Positions 8,436-17,952 of a stretch of DNA of 64,000 bases are shown one piece after another. Below the pieces are notes generated by a model, which ran no database searches, was not told the DNA's origin, and was given only the letters and a program-made list of their open reading frames with translations. Position 1 is the first letter of the stretch. Every line of letters starts with the position of its first letter. The DNA is from Sphingobacteriales bacterium 44-61 (GTDB lineage Bacteria > Bacteroidota > Bacteroidia > Chitinophagales > Chitinophagaceae), in the NCBI GenBank assembly GCA_001898405.1, contig MKTW01000001.1:248001-312000 (forward strand), read 5' to 3'. A program made the translations under genes and the position numbers.

Positions 8436-9872
8436 CTACCAAAGCTGCTTCCCCTGATAATAATCCAGCACCTTGGTCCGTAACACATAATCATATTTCG
8501 CGGCAACAGCATTGCTGTTTGCCCTGTCAAGGTTGTTTTTAGCGGTCAGGTAATCAATAGAGTTCCCCACACCGGAATTGAACCGCACATCTGCCGCGTG
8601 AAAAGATTCATTGAAAGCGCCAACCTGCACCAGCAGGGTTTTATACCTCTCCAAAGAAGAGCTCATGTTGATATAGGCTTCTTCAATTGATTGCTGCAAT
8701 TGCGTTTTAGTGGTACTGGCCACATACTCTGTATTTTGCAGGTCCAGTTTTGCCTGCTTCACTTTATTGCGTTGCTGCAAAGCATTGAAGATGGGGATCT
8801 GAAGGCCTATACTCACTGAAGTAAAAATGTTGTTCTTTACCTGCTTGCCATACCCGATCTTCTCCGTATCAAAATTATTCTGCTTCTTATATACAGGAAA
8901 AGAGTTGCCGCCGATCATTACATAATCTGTAGATGCCACTTCCGATGAACCGGTAAACACAGAATTGCTGGCAGCGCTGGAATAATTGGTGCTTGCATTA
9001 CCATTCAGACTCAAAGTGGGGAATAATTGCCCCCTGGCAACCTTCACCCCTCTTGCTGCACTTTCCCTGCGGAGGTCAACCGCTTTTATCAGGGAAAACT
9101 GTTCTAAAGCTGTTGAATAAATACTGTCGGGCGTATTATCATAACGGGTAGCAAAAGACTCCGCATCCAGCTTTTCCAACTGGATGGCCTTGTCATAAGG
9201 AACATTCATCAGCTTACACAAATTAAGTTTGGACTGCTCCAATGCAGCTTTTGTGCTGATGATGCTAAGCTGATCGTTGGCATACTGCCCTTTCAGATCA
9301 GACAGTTCAGAAGGCAGAATAGCTCCGTCCTTATTCAGTATTTCCAATCGGTCCACTTGCTTTTTGGACAGCTCAGCCTGGTTAACGGCCAGTACCAGCA
9401 AATCCTGGTTAGTAAGCACCTGCAGGTAAGTGAGAATAATATTAATGGTGAGATTATCTTTTGCCTGTTGCCAATCCATTTTAGAAGCTTCATAAGCCAA
9501 TGCATTCTGCTTTATTGCATTCTGCATAGACAAGCCTCTGAACAGCACTATGCCGCTGCTTGCGCTATAGTTGGCAACATTCACCTGCTGATTGATATAG
9601 GAGTTGGTAAAAGGATCGATACTACGTCCCTGGTTAATACCATTGGAAGCAGATGCATTCAGGTCAGGAAGCATATTCAGCCTTGCCTGGTTCCAGTTGA
9701 TCTTACCGGTTTCCATCCGCAAACCGGCCTGCAATACATCCAGGTTTTTGGATAAACCCGTTTCAACACATTGTTGCAACGTCAACACATTTCCTGCCGT
9801 TTCCTGTGCATACGCTTTTGTGCAGGCAAGCGCTGCACACACATAAAAACCAAAAGCCAAAATTCTTTTCAT
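8436..9872 (-). CDS. TolC-family outer-membrane efflux protein
   Basis: 478 residues with a signal peptide (MKRILAFGFYVCAALACTKAYA, cleavage after AYA-Q). Two repeated, strongly helical, glutamine- and asparagine-rich halves follow, for example LTLQQCVETGLSKNLDVLQAG near the start and RYKTLLVQVGAFNESFHAADVRFNSGVGNSIDYLTAKNNLDRA near the end, as in all TolC channels. It should form the outer-membrane trimeric duct for the MacAB-like exporter encoded upstream. It is the last gene of the minus-strand efflux locus, 35 bp after the second ATPase, and its stop codon directly abuts the convergent gene at 8435. Confidence 0.92.
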   Translation of the reverse strand: MKRILAFGFYVCAALACTKAYAQETAGNVLTLQQCVETGLSKNLDVLQAGLRMETGKINWNQARLNMLPDLNASASNGINQGRSIDPFTNSYINQQVNVANYSASSGIVLFRGLSMQNAIKQNALAYEASKMDWQQAKDNLTINIILTYLQVLTNQDLLVLAVNQAELSKKQVDRLEILNKDGAILPSELSDLKGQYANDQLSIISTKAALEQSKLNLCKLMNVPYDKAIQLEKLDAESFATRYDNTPDSIYSTALEQFSLIKAVDLRRESAARGVKVARGQLFPTLSLNGNASTNYSSAASNSVFTGSSEVASTDYVMIGGNSFPVYKKQNNFDTEKIGYGKQVKNNIFTSVSIGLQIPIFNALQQRNKVKQAKLDLQNTEYVASTTKTQLQQSIEEAYINMSSSLERYKTLLVQVGAFNESFHAADVRFNSGVGNSIDYLTAKNNLDRANSNAVAAKYDYVLRTKVLDYYQGKQLW

Positions 9873-9907
9873 CTTTTATTTCTGTTTTATTACCGGAATG
9901 GTTGTTA

Positions 9908-10573
9908 TTATTTTTTCTCTACCATTCCATCCAGCAGGTTAATGATCCTTGAACCATAGGCTGCATTTTTTTCCGAGTGGGTAACCTGTATTACTGTTAC
10001 TCCTTCTTTATTTAATTCCCTGAACAATTCCATGATCACTTCACCCTGAGCTGAATTGAGGTTGCCCGTAGGCTCATCCGCCAACAAAAGTTTTGGCTTA
10101 CCGATCAAGGCCCTGGCAATGCCTACCAGTTGCTGCTGGCCGCCGGACAATTGCGTGGGAAAAAGATCTTTCTTTCCTACGATCTGGAAACGGTCAAGTA
10201 TGTCGGCGACCAATGCTTTTCTTTCTGAAGCTTTAACATCCTGGTAGATCAGCGGGGTTTCAATGTTCTCATACACTGTCAGTTCATCGATCAGGTGATA
10301 AGCCTGGAATACAAAACCGATGTATTGCTTATATAAAGACGACCGTTGTTTCTCTTTCAGCCTGTGAACAGATTCATGCAGGAACTGGTATTCGCCTTCA
10401 TTGAAATCGTCCAGCATACCGATGATATTCAGCAAAGTGGATTTGCCGGAGCCGGAAGGGCCCATGATCGAAACAAATTCACCTTCCTTTATCGACAGGT
10501 TGATATCTTTTAGTAAGAAAGTCCGGTTATTTCCCGCGTTCACCCATTTGTAAATCCCATTTAATTCTACCAT
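9908..10573 (-). CDS. ABC transporter ATPase, MacB/LolD type (second copy, altered signature)
   Basis: 221 residues, a stand-alone nucleotide-binding domain of the LolD/MacB class. Walker A is GPSGSGKST near residue 39, the Q-loop region includes FVFQAYHLIDELTV, Walker B is LLLADEPTGN, and the H-loop is VTHSEKNA. Two positions deviate from the other ATPase of the locus: the signature continues LSGGQQQLVG where arginine is usual after the glutamines, and the D-loop reads GNLNS where GNLDS is usual. It probably energises one or more of the FtsX-type permeases. It is separated from the permease genes by a 222-bp gap with promoter-like elements, so it may have its own transcript together with tolC. 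Confidence 0.92.
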   Translation of the reverse strand: MVELNGIYKWVNAGNNRTFLLKDINLSIKEGEFVSIMGPSGSGKSTLLNIIGMLDDFNEGEYQFLHESVHRLKEKQRSSLYKQYIGFVFQAYHLIDELTVYENIETPLIYQDVKASERKALVADILDRFQIVGKKDLFPTQLSGGQQQLVGIARALIGKPKLLLADEPTGNLNSAQGEVIMELFRELNKEGVTVIQVTHSEKNAAYGSRIINLLDGMVEKK

Positions 10574-10633
10574 AGTTATTTTATTTATTCAATTCAGTAT
10601 AGCTTAAAAATACACCCTGCCGGCATACTGGTT

Positions 10634-10649
10634 TTCAACTGGCATGCCA
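10634..10649 (-). promoter_or_regulatory. Candidate sigma-54 promoter for the second ATPase and tolC
   Basis: Read on the minus strand the element is TGGCATG-N4-TTGAA. The -24 part differs from the sigma-54 consensus TGGCACG by one base. The -12 part TTGAA lacks the normally required C of TTGC. The GG to -12 spacing is right. It lies about 60 bp before the start codon at 10573 and about 64 bp downstream of the paired dyad sites at 10700-10736. This is the arrangement expected for an NtrC-type activator, such as the one encoded at 25433. Confidence 0.33.
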
Positions 10650-10699
10650 TTCCCTAAATATATGATTTTCAACCTGTAATAATTGATCTCCGCGGGAGA

Positions 10700-10745
10700 T
10701 GTGCGAAAATGGACAAAAACTGTCCGAATACGAACAGTTTTTGTC
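10700..10745. promoter_or_regulatory. Tandem dyad sites TGT-N10-ACA, candidate activator enhancer
   Basis: Two 16-bp near-palindromes, TGTGCGAAAATGGACA at 10700-10715 and TGTCCGAATACGAACA at 10721-10736, share 12 of 16 bases and are offset by 21 bp (two helical turns). The second sits inside a perfect 11-bp inverted repeat, GACAAAAACTG at 10712-10722 and CAGTTTTTGTC at 10735-10745. The block lies in the gap between the last permease gene and the second ATPase gene. The motif ACTGTCCGA recurs at 25284-25292 upstream of the adaptor gene. The inverted repeat could also act as a transcript-ending hairpin for the permease message. Confidence 0.5.
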
Positions 10746-10795
10746 AGGGGTTTTGCAGTAAGGGTCTGGTCCGGGCTTATCAAAAATCATTGGGT

Positions 10796-13198
10796 TTATT
10801 CAGTTCTTAAGCTTTTGACAGGATTGCTGGTTGCCGGCTTTAGCGATAAAGCTCCGATCAATATAACCGCCAGCACAAGAACAGATACACCAGCAATCAT
10901 AAAGGGTACTGCATTTTGCTGTATGCGATAAACATACTGCTGCAACCATTCATGAGTGAACCAGTAAGCCAGTGGCCAGGCGATAAGATTGGCCAGCAGG
11001 ATCAACCAGGCATATTCTTTTATAAACAGTAATAGTATATTCCGGATATCTGCTCCCAGCACCCGCCGAACGGCAATTTCCTTATTGCGTTTTACGATCG
11101 TGAATGATATCACTCCGAATACGCCCATGAAAACAATGAACAGGTTAAGAAAAGTAGCCAGGCCGGTAGCTTTTTTCAGTTGGAGTTCAGAAGTGTATAA
11201 TGACTGGAATTTTTCATCCATGAAAAAATATTCAAAAGGCGAATTGGGCGACAGTTCTTTCCATTTCCGTTTAATCGACTCAATAGCAGAAGCCATGTCT
11301 TTTCCTGAAACCTTCATAGCAAGAAAGCGATAACCCAATCCGTCTTCTACATGGATGAACGCAAGCGGTGCGATCATTTCATTAAATGAGGAATAATTAA
11401 AGTCTCTTACCACACCTGCGATGGTAAATACATTTCCTGCAGCCATCTTAACCGTTTTACCAATGGCATCCTGCGCGCTGAACCCAAGTGCTTTGGCCGC
11501 AGATTCATTCAGTACGATCTGCCCGGGTATATGTGTTTCACCTTTTTTATTGAAGAAGCTACCGGCTTGCAACTGTATACCAAACGTGCTGGCATAATTT
11601 TCATCTGCATTGACAGCGGATATCAGGAGTGGTTGAGCTGTATTGGCTGATTGCAGGTCGATGGAACCAGGCGGCTTTCGGTCAGGCACTTCAAAAGTAA
11701 GGCTGATGTCTTTTACTTCCGGCAATTGCTGCAATCCTTTTCGCAGATCGATCATCCTTCTTACACCAATGGTATCCCATTGCTTGGGAAATGCAGTAGC
11801 TACCAGTACCTGGTCTTTATTATATCCAAGGTCCTTATTGAAAATATAAGATACCTGTTGTGAAATAACGAGCCCACAGATGAATACAAGAATAGCCAAC
11901 GAAAACTGGACCACCAGCAAAGACTTTCTCAATACCAGGGAGCCTTTGGAATTATCCATTTTCCCTTTTACCGCCCGGCTAATACTGACAGTGCTTAATA
12001 CAAAAGCAGGGTATAATCCTGCCAGCAAGCCTACTGCCACCAACAAGCCGATAAAAAAGCATAGATGGTACCAACTGAATTGCCAGAAAGGTTGCAGCGA
12101 CGATTGAAGCATCTGGCCAAAAAGGGGGCGCAACGCTTCATATAATACAATAGATAAAAGACCGGCAAACAGGGTAAGCAACATTGCTTCAGTAAGATAT
12201 TGCAGCACCAGTTGCTTTTTTTCACCTCCGAATACTTTCCGCAAACCGATCTCTTTCAGCCGGTAAGTGGATGTACCAATATTAATATTGATAAAATTGA
12301 TGATGGCCATTGAAATAATGAACAGGGCTACCAGCGATAAGGTGAAGATGACCCGCTCAACTGCTCCGTTATTATCTTTCTGGTAATAATCCCTTAATGG
12401 CGCCAGTTTCACCCGCAGATTGTTCCTGGTATTCTCATCGGTATACTTTGCCAGCACCTGCTGAAACGGTTTGTCAAGTGCGGCAGGTGACACTCCTGGC
12501 TGCAGTTCGATCAAACCCACTTCAAATATGGAAGTCCAAGGCGCTGCAGGATCACCACCGGGATAATACCTGTTGCCGGTAGTAGGCACAAACACTGCAT
12601 ACTTATCACCCAGCAGGCCTGTTACAGTATTCTTCGACACGTCTTTCAGTACGGCAGTAACCAGGTAATCCTGTTTTTCTCCGGTAGTAGTGGCAATGCT
12701 GATCCTTTCATTGATCACATCTTTCCGGCCGAATAGTTTCTGCGCCAGCACTTCTGTTATTACAGCTGAATTATCATCCTTAAAGGCTTTGCCTGGCTGG
12801 CCGTACAATAAAGGAAAGCCATACATGGAAACAAGCGTGGTATCGCAGATGGCAATATCTTCCTTAAAATGTTTATCCCCTGCTGACACAACGTTGGTTA
12901 CCGGGTTGAAGCGATAATAATTTTTCACCAGGTGTGGATACTCTTCCTTTATGGTTTTGGGAAGCGGTGCCACAGTGGTGATCTCAAGCCCCATTTCCTT
13001 TACCTTCCATTCGCTCTTCACCAAATACTGCCTGTCTACATTCCTGATATCAGCATTCACCTGCTTCTCTTTAATAATATACACGCCGATCAGCAAGGAA
13101 AACGCGAGTCCCACTGCAAGACCGAGAATATTGATAGCAGAAAACAACCTGCGCCTGGCAAGGCTGCGGAGAGCGATCTTCAGGTAATTTCTTAGCAT
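10796..13198 (-). CDS. FtsX/MacB-like ABC permease, fifth of five in tandem
   Basis: 800 residues with the double-length layout of Bacteroidetes ABC permeases. A first membrane helix lies at about 20-42 after MLRNYLKIALRSLARRRLFSA and is followed by a MacB-type periplasmic core to about 280. An FtsX bundle follows at about 285-405, then a second periplasmic domain and a second FtsX bundle near the end. It finishes with SNPVKSLRTE, a tail shared with the other four. It is the most divergent of the five in its periplasmic parts and in its N-terminal RSLARR. It probably pairs with one of the two ATPases; the substrate is unknown. It starts 9 bp after the preceding permease. Confidence 0.9.
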   Translation of the reverse strand: MLRNYLKIALRSLARRRLFSAINILGLAVGLAFSLLIGVYIIKEKQVNADIRNVDRQYLVKSEWKVKEMGLEITTVAPLPKTIKEEYPHLVKNYYRFNPVTNVVSAGDKHFKEDIAICDTTLVSMYGFPLLYGQPGKAFKDDNSAVITEVLAQKLFGRKDVINERISIATTTGEKQDYLVTAVLKDVSKNTVTGLLGDKYAVFVPTTGNRYYPGGDPAAPWTSIFEVGLIELQPGVSPAALDKPFQQVLAKYTDENTRNNLRVKLAPLRDYYQKDNNGAVERVIFTLSLVALFIISMAIINFININIGTSTYRLKEIGLRKVFGGEKKQLVLQYLTEAMLLTLFAGLLSIVLYEALRPLFGQMLQSSLQPFWQFSWYHLCFFIGLLVAVGLLAGLYPAFVLSTVSISRAVKGKMDNSKGSLVLRKSLLVVQFSLAILVFICGLVISQQVSYIFNKDLGYNKDQVLVATAFPKQWDTIGVRRMIDLRKGLQQLPEVKDISLTFEVPDRKPPGSIDLQSANTAQPLLISAVNADENYASTFGIQLQAGSFFNKKGETHIPGQIVLNESAAKALGFSAQDAIGKTVKMAAGNVFTIAGVVRDFNYSSFNEMIAPLAFIHVEDGLGYRFLAMKVSGKDMASAIESIKRKWKELSPNSPFEYFFMDEKFQSLYTSELQLKKATGLATFLNLFIVFMGVFGVISFTIVKRNKEIAVRRVLGADIRNILLLFIKEYAWLILLANLIAWPLAYWFTHEWLQQYVYRIQQNAVPFMIAGVSVLVLAVILIGALSLKPATSNPVKSLRTE

Positions 13199-13207
13199 AT
13201 AAATGTA

Positions 13208-15565
13208 TTATTCTGAACGCAATGTTTTTACCGGGCTTCGCAAAGCGGCTGCCGACGCATTCAATCCTACTGTTATCAATGCGATCAGCAGAGTAACGAT
13301 ACCTACCACCAGGAACACACCGATGCCGATATTGATGCGGTAATTAAAATTCTTCAGCCATTCATTCATAGCCCACCATGCAGCGGGAATTGCAACCAGG
13401 AAGGCCAGTGCTACCAGCAGGAGGAACTCCTTTGACATCAGCATCAGCACTTGTTGCACCGATGCCCCCAACACTTTACGGATACCGATCTCTTTTGTTC
13501 TCCTTTCAATAGTGAAAGATACTAGCCCAAACAATCCCAGGCAGCATACAAATATGGAAAGACCAGCAAAGATCACCGCCAGCTTACCGATCAACTGCTC
13601 ATTGATGAATTTCCGGTTGAATTCATCATCAATAAACCTGTATTCAAAAGGATATTCAGGACTGTATTTTTTATGAATACCTTCTATTGTTGTCAATGCT
13701 TTTCGCAGGTCAGTCTTCTCCGTGAGGCGGATATTGGTAAAGCTTGAACGCCTGTCATCATAACATACCATCATAGGCGAAGCTGCTGCATAAGGAGAGG
13801 TCATCACCATATTATCCACTACTCCAACGATCGTTCTTTGTTTACCAGCCCAGTTGATCTGCTTCCCAACCGGCGAACTGATATTCATCAACCGGATAGC
13901 CTCTTTATTGAAAATAACGGAATTGCTATCCCCCTGGCGGAAATCACGGCCTTCGATCATTTTTGCATTCAGGGTTTTGGCGAAATCCTTATCAGCAAAC
14001 AGGAAACCAACGATCAGTTCACTGTTCACTGCTGCCCCAGGCCACTGAATACCAGAAGTAAATCCAAGAATAGTGGTCAGCGGACCGGAGGTGCGGACCA
14101 CGGAAGACGAGATACCTGCCTGTTGAAGATCATTCCGGAAAGCTTCAAAATTCGTATTCAGGTCACGGGATGAGTTAAGCTGGATAAGGTTATTCGTGTC
14201 ATACCCGAGATCCCTCTTCTTTACATGTTGCAATTGCTGATAAATGATCAGTGTGGCAGAGATGAGAATAATGGAAGCGATGAATTGAGAAGTGACCAGT
14301 ATTTTCCTCGGCAACACAGCTTGCTTTCCCTGCAATATCGTTCCTTTCAAAACCTTTACCGGCATGAACCCCGATAAATAGAATGCCGGATAGCCGCCTG
14401 CAAAAATACCGGTGAGCAGGATAATACCCAGCGCAATTCCCCAAAGCGAAGGCTCTCGGTAAGGTATAACAACATCAATATTTAATAACTGACGGAAAGC
14501 AGGGATCGCTGCATACACCACAGCCACGGCCAATAGAAAAGATATGATCGCGAGCAGTACGGATTCTGACAGGAATTGCCAGACCAATTGCTTTCTTTCA
14601 GAACCCAGCGTTTTCCGGATGCCTACTTCTTTTGCCCTTTTCTCTGAACGTGCCGTTGAAAGGTTCATGAAGTTCACGCAGGCAATGATCAGGATCACAA
14701 CAGCCACCCAGGTAAACAGGTTTACGTATTGTATACGGCCACCCACGTTTTTCCCGTCACGGAATTCTTCATACAATCTCCATTTGCTCATGGGATGCAA
14801 CACAACAGATCCTCGTGTAGTTGGATTTTCATTGCCAGTCCGTTTCTTGATCAGGTCCAATACTTTGGTTTCAAGCCCGGCGATATTTGTTCCCGGTTTG
14901 GTGCTGACAATGATCCGGTTGTTGCAATTCACCCAATCGTTCTCTGCCTGTTTTATTTCAGGTGAAGAGGGATTGAAAGGGATGAGCCCTTCAAACTGAA
15001 GAGTGGAATTGCGCGGTACATCTTTTACCACAGCTTTTACTATTGCATTGCGGTTATTGTTGATCCTAACAGACTGCCCTATCACGTCTGTTTCGCCAAA
15101 AAGCGACCGGGCGGTACTCTCTGTGATAACCATAGCATCGGGATCCTGCAATGCCGCAGCATTACCTTTGATAAAATCAAAAGAAAAAATATCAAAGAAT
15201 TCAGGTGAAACAGTCAGCATGCTTTTGTTCAGCCGCTTATCTCCATTTGCCAGCAAAATGTTGGCAGGGAAACTGACGATAGCAGAATGCGTGATGTCTG
15301 GCATAGTTTCTTTGGTCGCTTTTGCCAGCGGGTACATCATATCAGGGCCAGTGGATATTTCACCATTGAAATTCCTGTTGCTGAATATGTGATAGATATT
15401 CTCGTAGTTCTTATTATAATGGTCCCAGTTCTTTTCATTATACACCCAAAGCGCGATCAGCATGGTACAGGCCATGCCAATCGTAAGCCCGGATACATTG
15501 ATCAGTGAAAAGGTTTTGTTCCGGAGAAGGTTTCGCCATGCCACCTTCAGATAATTTTTAATCAT
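13208..15565 (-). CDS. FtsX/MacB-like ABC permease, fourth of five
   Basis: 785 residues, beginning MIKNYLKVAWRNLLRNKTFS and a first membrane helix at about 20-42. Two MacB-type periplasmic cores alternate with two FtsX bundles. The first bundle is marked by NLSTARSEKRAKEVGIRKTLG near residue 305 and the second by TIERRTKEIGIRKVLGAS near residue 685. These EVGIRK/EIGIRK coupling segments contact the ATPase in MacB-type transporters. The tail is SPVKTLRSE. Gaps to both neighbours are 9 bp, so it is cotranscribed with them. Substrate unknown; MacB-type systems move peptides, lipoproteins or drugs from the periplasm through TolC rather than across the inner membrane. Confidence 0.9.
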   Translation of the reverse strand: MIKNYLKVAWRNLLRNKTFSLINVSGLTIGMACTMLIALWVYNEKNWDHYNKNYENIYHIFSNRNFNGEISTGPDMMYPLAKATKETMPDITHSAIVSFPANILLANGDKRLNKSMLTVSPEFFDIFSFDFIKGNAAALQDPDAMVITESTARSLFGETDVIGQSVRINNNRNAIVKAVVKDVPRNSTLQFEGLIPFNPSSPEIKQAENDWVNCNNRIIVSTKPGTNIAGLETKVLDLIKKRTGNENPTTRGSVVLHPMSKWRLYEEFRDGKNVGGRIQYVNLFTWVAVVILIIACVNFMNLSTARSEKRAKEVGIRKTLGSERKQLVWQFLSESVLLAIISFLLAVAVVYAAIPAFRQLLNIDVVIPYREPSLWGIALGIILLTGIFAGGYPAFYLSGFMPVKVLKGTILQGKQAVLPRKILVTSQFIASIILISATLIIYQQLQHVKKRDLGYDTNNLIQLNSSRDLNTNFEAFRNDLQQAGISSSVVRTSGPLTTILGFTSGIQWPGAAVNSELIVGFLFADKDFAKTLNAKMIEGRDFRQGDSNSVIFNKEAIRLMNISSPVGKQINWAGKQRTIVGVVDNMVMTSPYAAASPMMVCYDDRRSSFTNIRLTEKTDLRKALTTIEGIHKKYSPEYPFEYRFIDDEFNRKFINEQLIGKLAVIFAGLSIFVCCLGLFGLVSFTIERRTKEIGIRKVLGASVQQVLMLMSKEFLLLVALAFLVAIPAAWWAMNEWLKNFNYRINIGIGVFLVVGIVTLLIALITVGLNASAAALRSPVKTLRSE

Positions 15566-15574
15566 AAATAAGGT

Positions 15575-17929
15575 TTATTCGGTTCGTAAACTTTTGATCG
15601 GGTTAGCCATTGCTGCTTTGATGGCCTGGGAGCTTACCGTAAGCAAAGCGATCAATATAGCGATAGCTCCCGAGGCGGGGAATATCCACCAGCTTATATC
15701 CGTACGGTAAGAATAATTTTTCAACCACATGTTCATAGCCATCCAGGATGCAGGTGAAGCAATAAGAATGGCGATAATCACCAGCTTGATAAAATCTTTT
15801 GACAATAAACCTGCGATACGCGGCACAGATGCACCCAGTACTTTTCTCACGCCAATCTCTTTCACACGGTTCTCTGCCATATAAGCTGCCAGGCCAAACA
15901 GGCCAAGACAGGAAATAAAAATGGTGAGTGCAGCAAAAAGGCCAGCCAGTTGGGATGTCTTTTTCTCGTTATTAAATTTGCGGGCGTACGATTCATCAAT
16001 AAATCTGTACTCAAATGGATACTCGCTGTTATACTGTTTAAATACGGCTGCCGCCGCCTCCAGGTTTTCCGCTACAGGCTTCCACTCACTTAATTTAATA
16101 TGCATGCCATTAAACCAACGCGGCCCGATCACCATTGCCTGCACAGGCTGGTAAGGAGACTCCAGTATAAAGTCTTTGACCACTCCCACCACATGCATAG
16201 CAAAGCCATCATCTTTTATGGTCTGCCCGATCGGGTCTTTGAAACCCATAGCTTTTGCCGCCGTTTCATTGATCAGGCAGGCTGATGAGTCAGTGGGATA
16301 TTGCTCGAGGTCAAGATCGCGGCCGGCGACCAGTTTCATACCGGTCGTTTGCAGCAGATCTTTATCACTGCTGAAACGGATCACATCTATTTTATTATTC
16401 GGGTCCTTACCCTGCCATTCAAAATCCCAACTGTCGCTCCAGTGTTCCGTTAAAGCGGAACTGCTTTTCACTACATGACTGGCAATGCCTTTTGAAAGCA
16501 AGCTGCCCTTGATAAGGGAGTAATTCTTTTTAATATCACCCTGGAAAGAAACATAAAGCAGGTTGTCCTTTTTATAGCCGATATCACGTTTCATCGCATA
16601 TTTCAACTGGCGTTGCACCACGATCGTTGCAATGATCAGCTGAATGGCAAAAGTGAACTGCAATACTACCAGCACTTTTCTCGGAGCTACCAGGGCATTG
16701 GCCGATTTGAAGGTGCCCTTCAATACTTTAATAGGCTTGAAAGATGAAAGGAAGAATGCAGGATAACTGCCGGCAATGATACCAGTGAACAAAGTGAAAG
16801 AAGCAAACACCAGCCAGAAATAAATATTATCCCATTGAATGAAAAGCTGCTTATCCGTCATCTTGTTGAAGGCAGGCAGTGAAAGGTTCACGATCACTAA
16901 TGCAATTACTGCCGCAATAAGAGAAAGCATGATCGACTCGGCCAGGAATTGTATCACCAACGAATTCTTTCTGGCGCCAGCCACTTTTCTGATCCCTACT
17001 TCCCTGGCTCTTTTCTCGCTGCGGGCCGTGCTGAGATTCATGAAATTGATACAGGCGATCAGAAGAATGAATGCGGCCGTGATGCCGAATATTTTTACAA
17101 TATCGATCCTCCCCCCTGTTATTACACCGTTTTCAAAACTGGAATACAAACGCCATTTTTCCGCAGGGTGGAGGAACACTTCTGTTTTTTGCTTCTTACC
17201 GGTGTGTTCAATTACAATATTTCTGATCTTATTATTTACTGTTTCGAGTGAAGCACCGGGCTTTAGCAACACATAATTACTGGTGGAGTTATTTTCCCAG
17301 TAGTCATCTGCCCAGCCTTTTTTCACCATGTAATCCCAGGGAGCGAGGTACTCAAAATTGAACTGTGTGTTATTCGGAAGGTCTTTTAATATACCCGTGA
17401 CTGTAAAATTATCTTCATTATTAAACCTGACCACTTTGCCCATTGCCGGTTCATCACCAAATATTTTATGAGCAAGTTTTTCGGTCAGCACTACAGAATA
17501 AGTACCATTCAAAGCAGTGGTCACATCCCCCTCCTTCAGCGGGAAACTGAACATACGGAGGAAAGCAGGATCAACCATGGAACCGGTAATATTCAGTTTT
17601 TTATCACCGACACTCAGGAGGATATTATCAGCATTGCTGAAGCGCGACATATCTTCTATCTCCGGATAATCCTTTTTTAGCGTGGGACCTACGATCTGTG
17701 CAGTAGTGTTCCAGCATTGCAATTTGCCGTCAAATGTATCCCGGTTCCAGACTGAATAAAGGCGGTCTTTCTTTTCATGAAATTTGTCGTAGCTCAACTC
17801 ATTCTGTATCCAAAGCATGATCAGCATTGCACCGGCCATACCAATGGCCAGGCCCAGGATATTGATAAACGAAAAACCTTTACTCCGTAGTAGGTTCCTG
17901 TAAGCTATCTTGAAATAGGTTTTTATCAT
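15575..17929 (-). CDS. FtsX/MacB-like ABC permease, third of five
   Basis: 784 residues, starting MIKTYFKIAYRNLLRSKGFS. The pattern is helix, periplasmic core, FtsX bundle, repeated twice. The coupling segments are EKRAREVGIRKVAGARK near residue 310 and ENRVKEIGVRKVLGAS near 690. The tail is ANPIKSLRTE. It is closely similar to the fourth copy in length and in both coupling helices, consistent with tandem duplication followed by divergence of the periplasmic parts. It is separated by 9 bp from the next gene and 23 bp from the previous one. No residue is obviously lost, so it should be functional. Confidence 0.9.
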   Translation of the reverse strand: MIKTYFKIAYRNLLRSKGFSFINILGLAIGMAGAMLIMLWIQNELSYDKFHEKKDRLYSVWNRDTFDGKLQCWNTTAQIVGPTLKKDYPEIEDMSRFSNADNILLSVGDKKLNITGSMVDPAFLRMFSFPLKEGDVTTALNGTYSVVLTEKLAHKIFGDEPAMGKVVRFNNEDNFTVTGILKDLPNNTQFNFEYLAPWDYMVKKGWADDYWENNSTSNYVLLKPGASLETVNNKIRNIVIEHTGKKQKTEVFLHPAEKWRLYSSFENGVITGGRIDIVKIFGITAAFILLIACINFMNLSTARSEKRAREVGIRKVAGARKNSLVIQFLAESIMLSLIAAVIALVIVNLSLPAFNKMTDKQLFIQWDNIYFWLVFASFTLFTGIIAGSYPAFFLSSFKPIKVLKGTFKSANALVAPRKVLVVLQFTFAIQLIIATIVVQRQLKYAMKRDIGYKKDNLLYVSFQGDIKKNYSLIKGSLLSKGIASHVVKSSSALTEHWSDSWDFEWQGKDPNNKIDVIRFSSDKDLLQTTGMKLVAGRDLDLEQYPTDSSACLINETAAKAMGFKDPIGQTIKDDGFAMHVVGVVKDFILESPYQPVQAMVIGPRWFNGMHIKLSEWKPVAENLEAAAAVFKQYNSEYPFEYRFIDESYARKFNNEKKTSQLAGLFAALTIFISCLGLFGLAAYMAENRVKEIGVRKVLGASVPRIAGLLSKDFIKLVIIAILIASPASWMAMNMWLKNYSYRTDISWWIFPASGAIAILIALLTVSSQAIKAAMANPIKSLRTE

Positions 17930-17952
17930 GATTATGCTTTAATGGTATGAGC

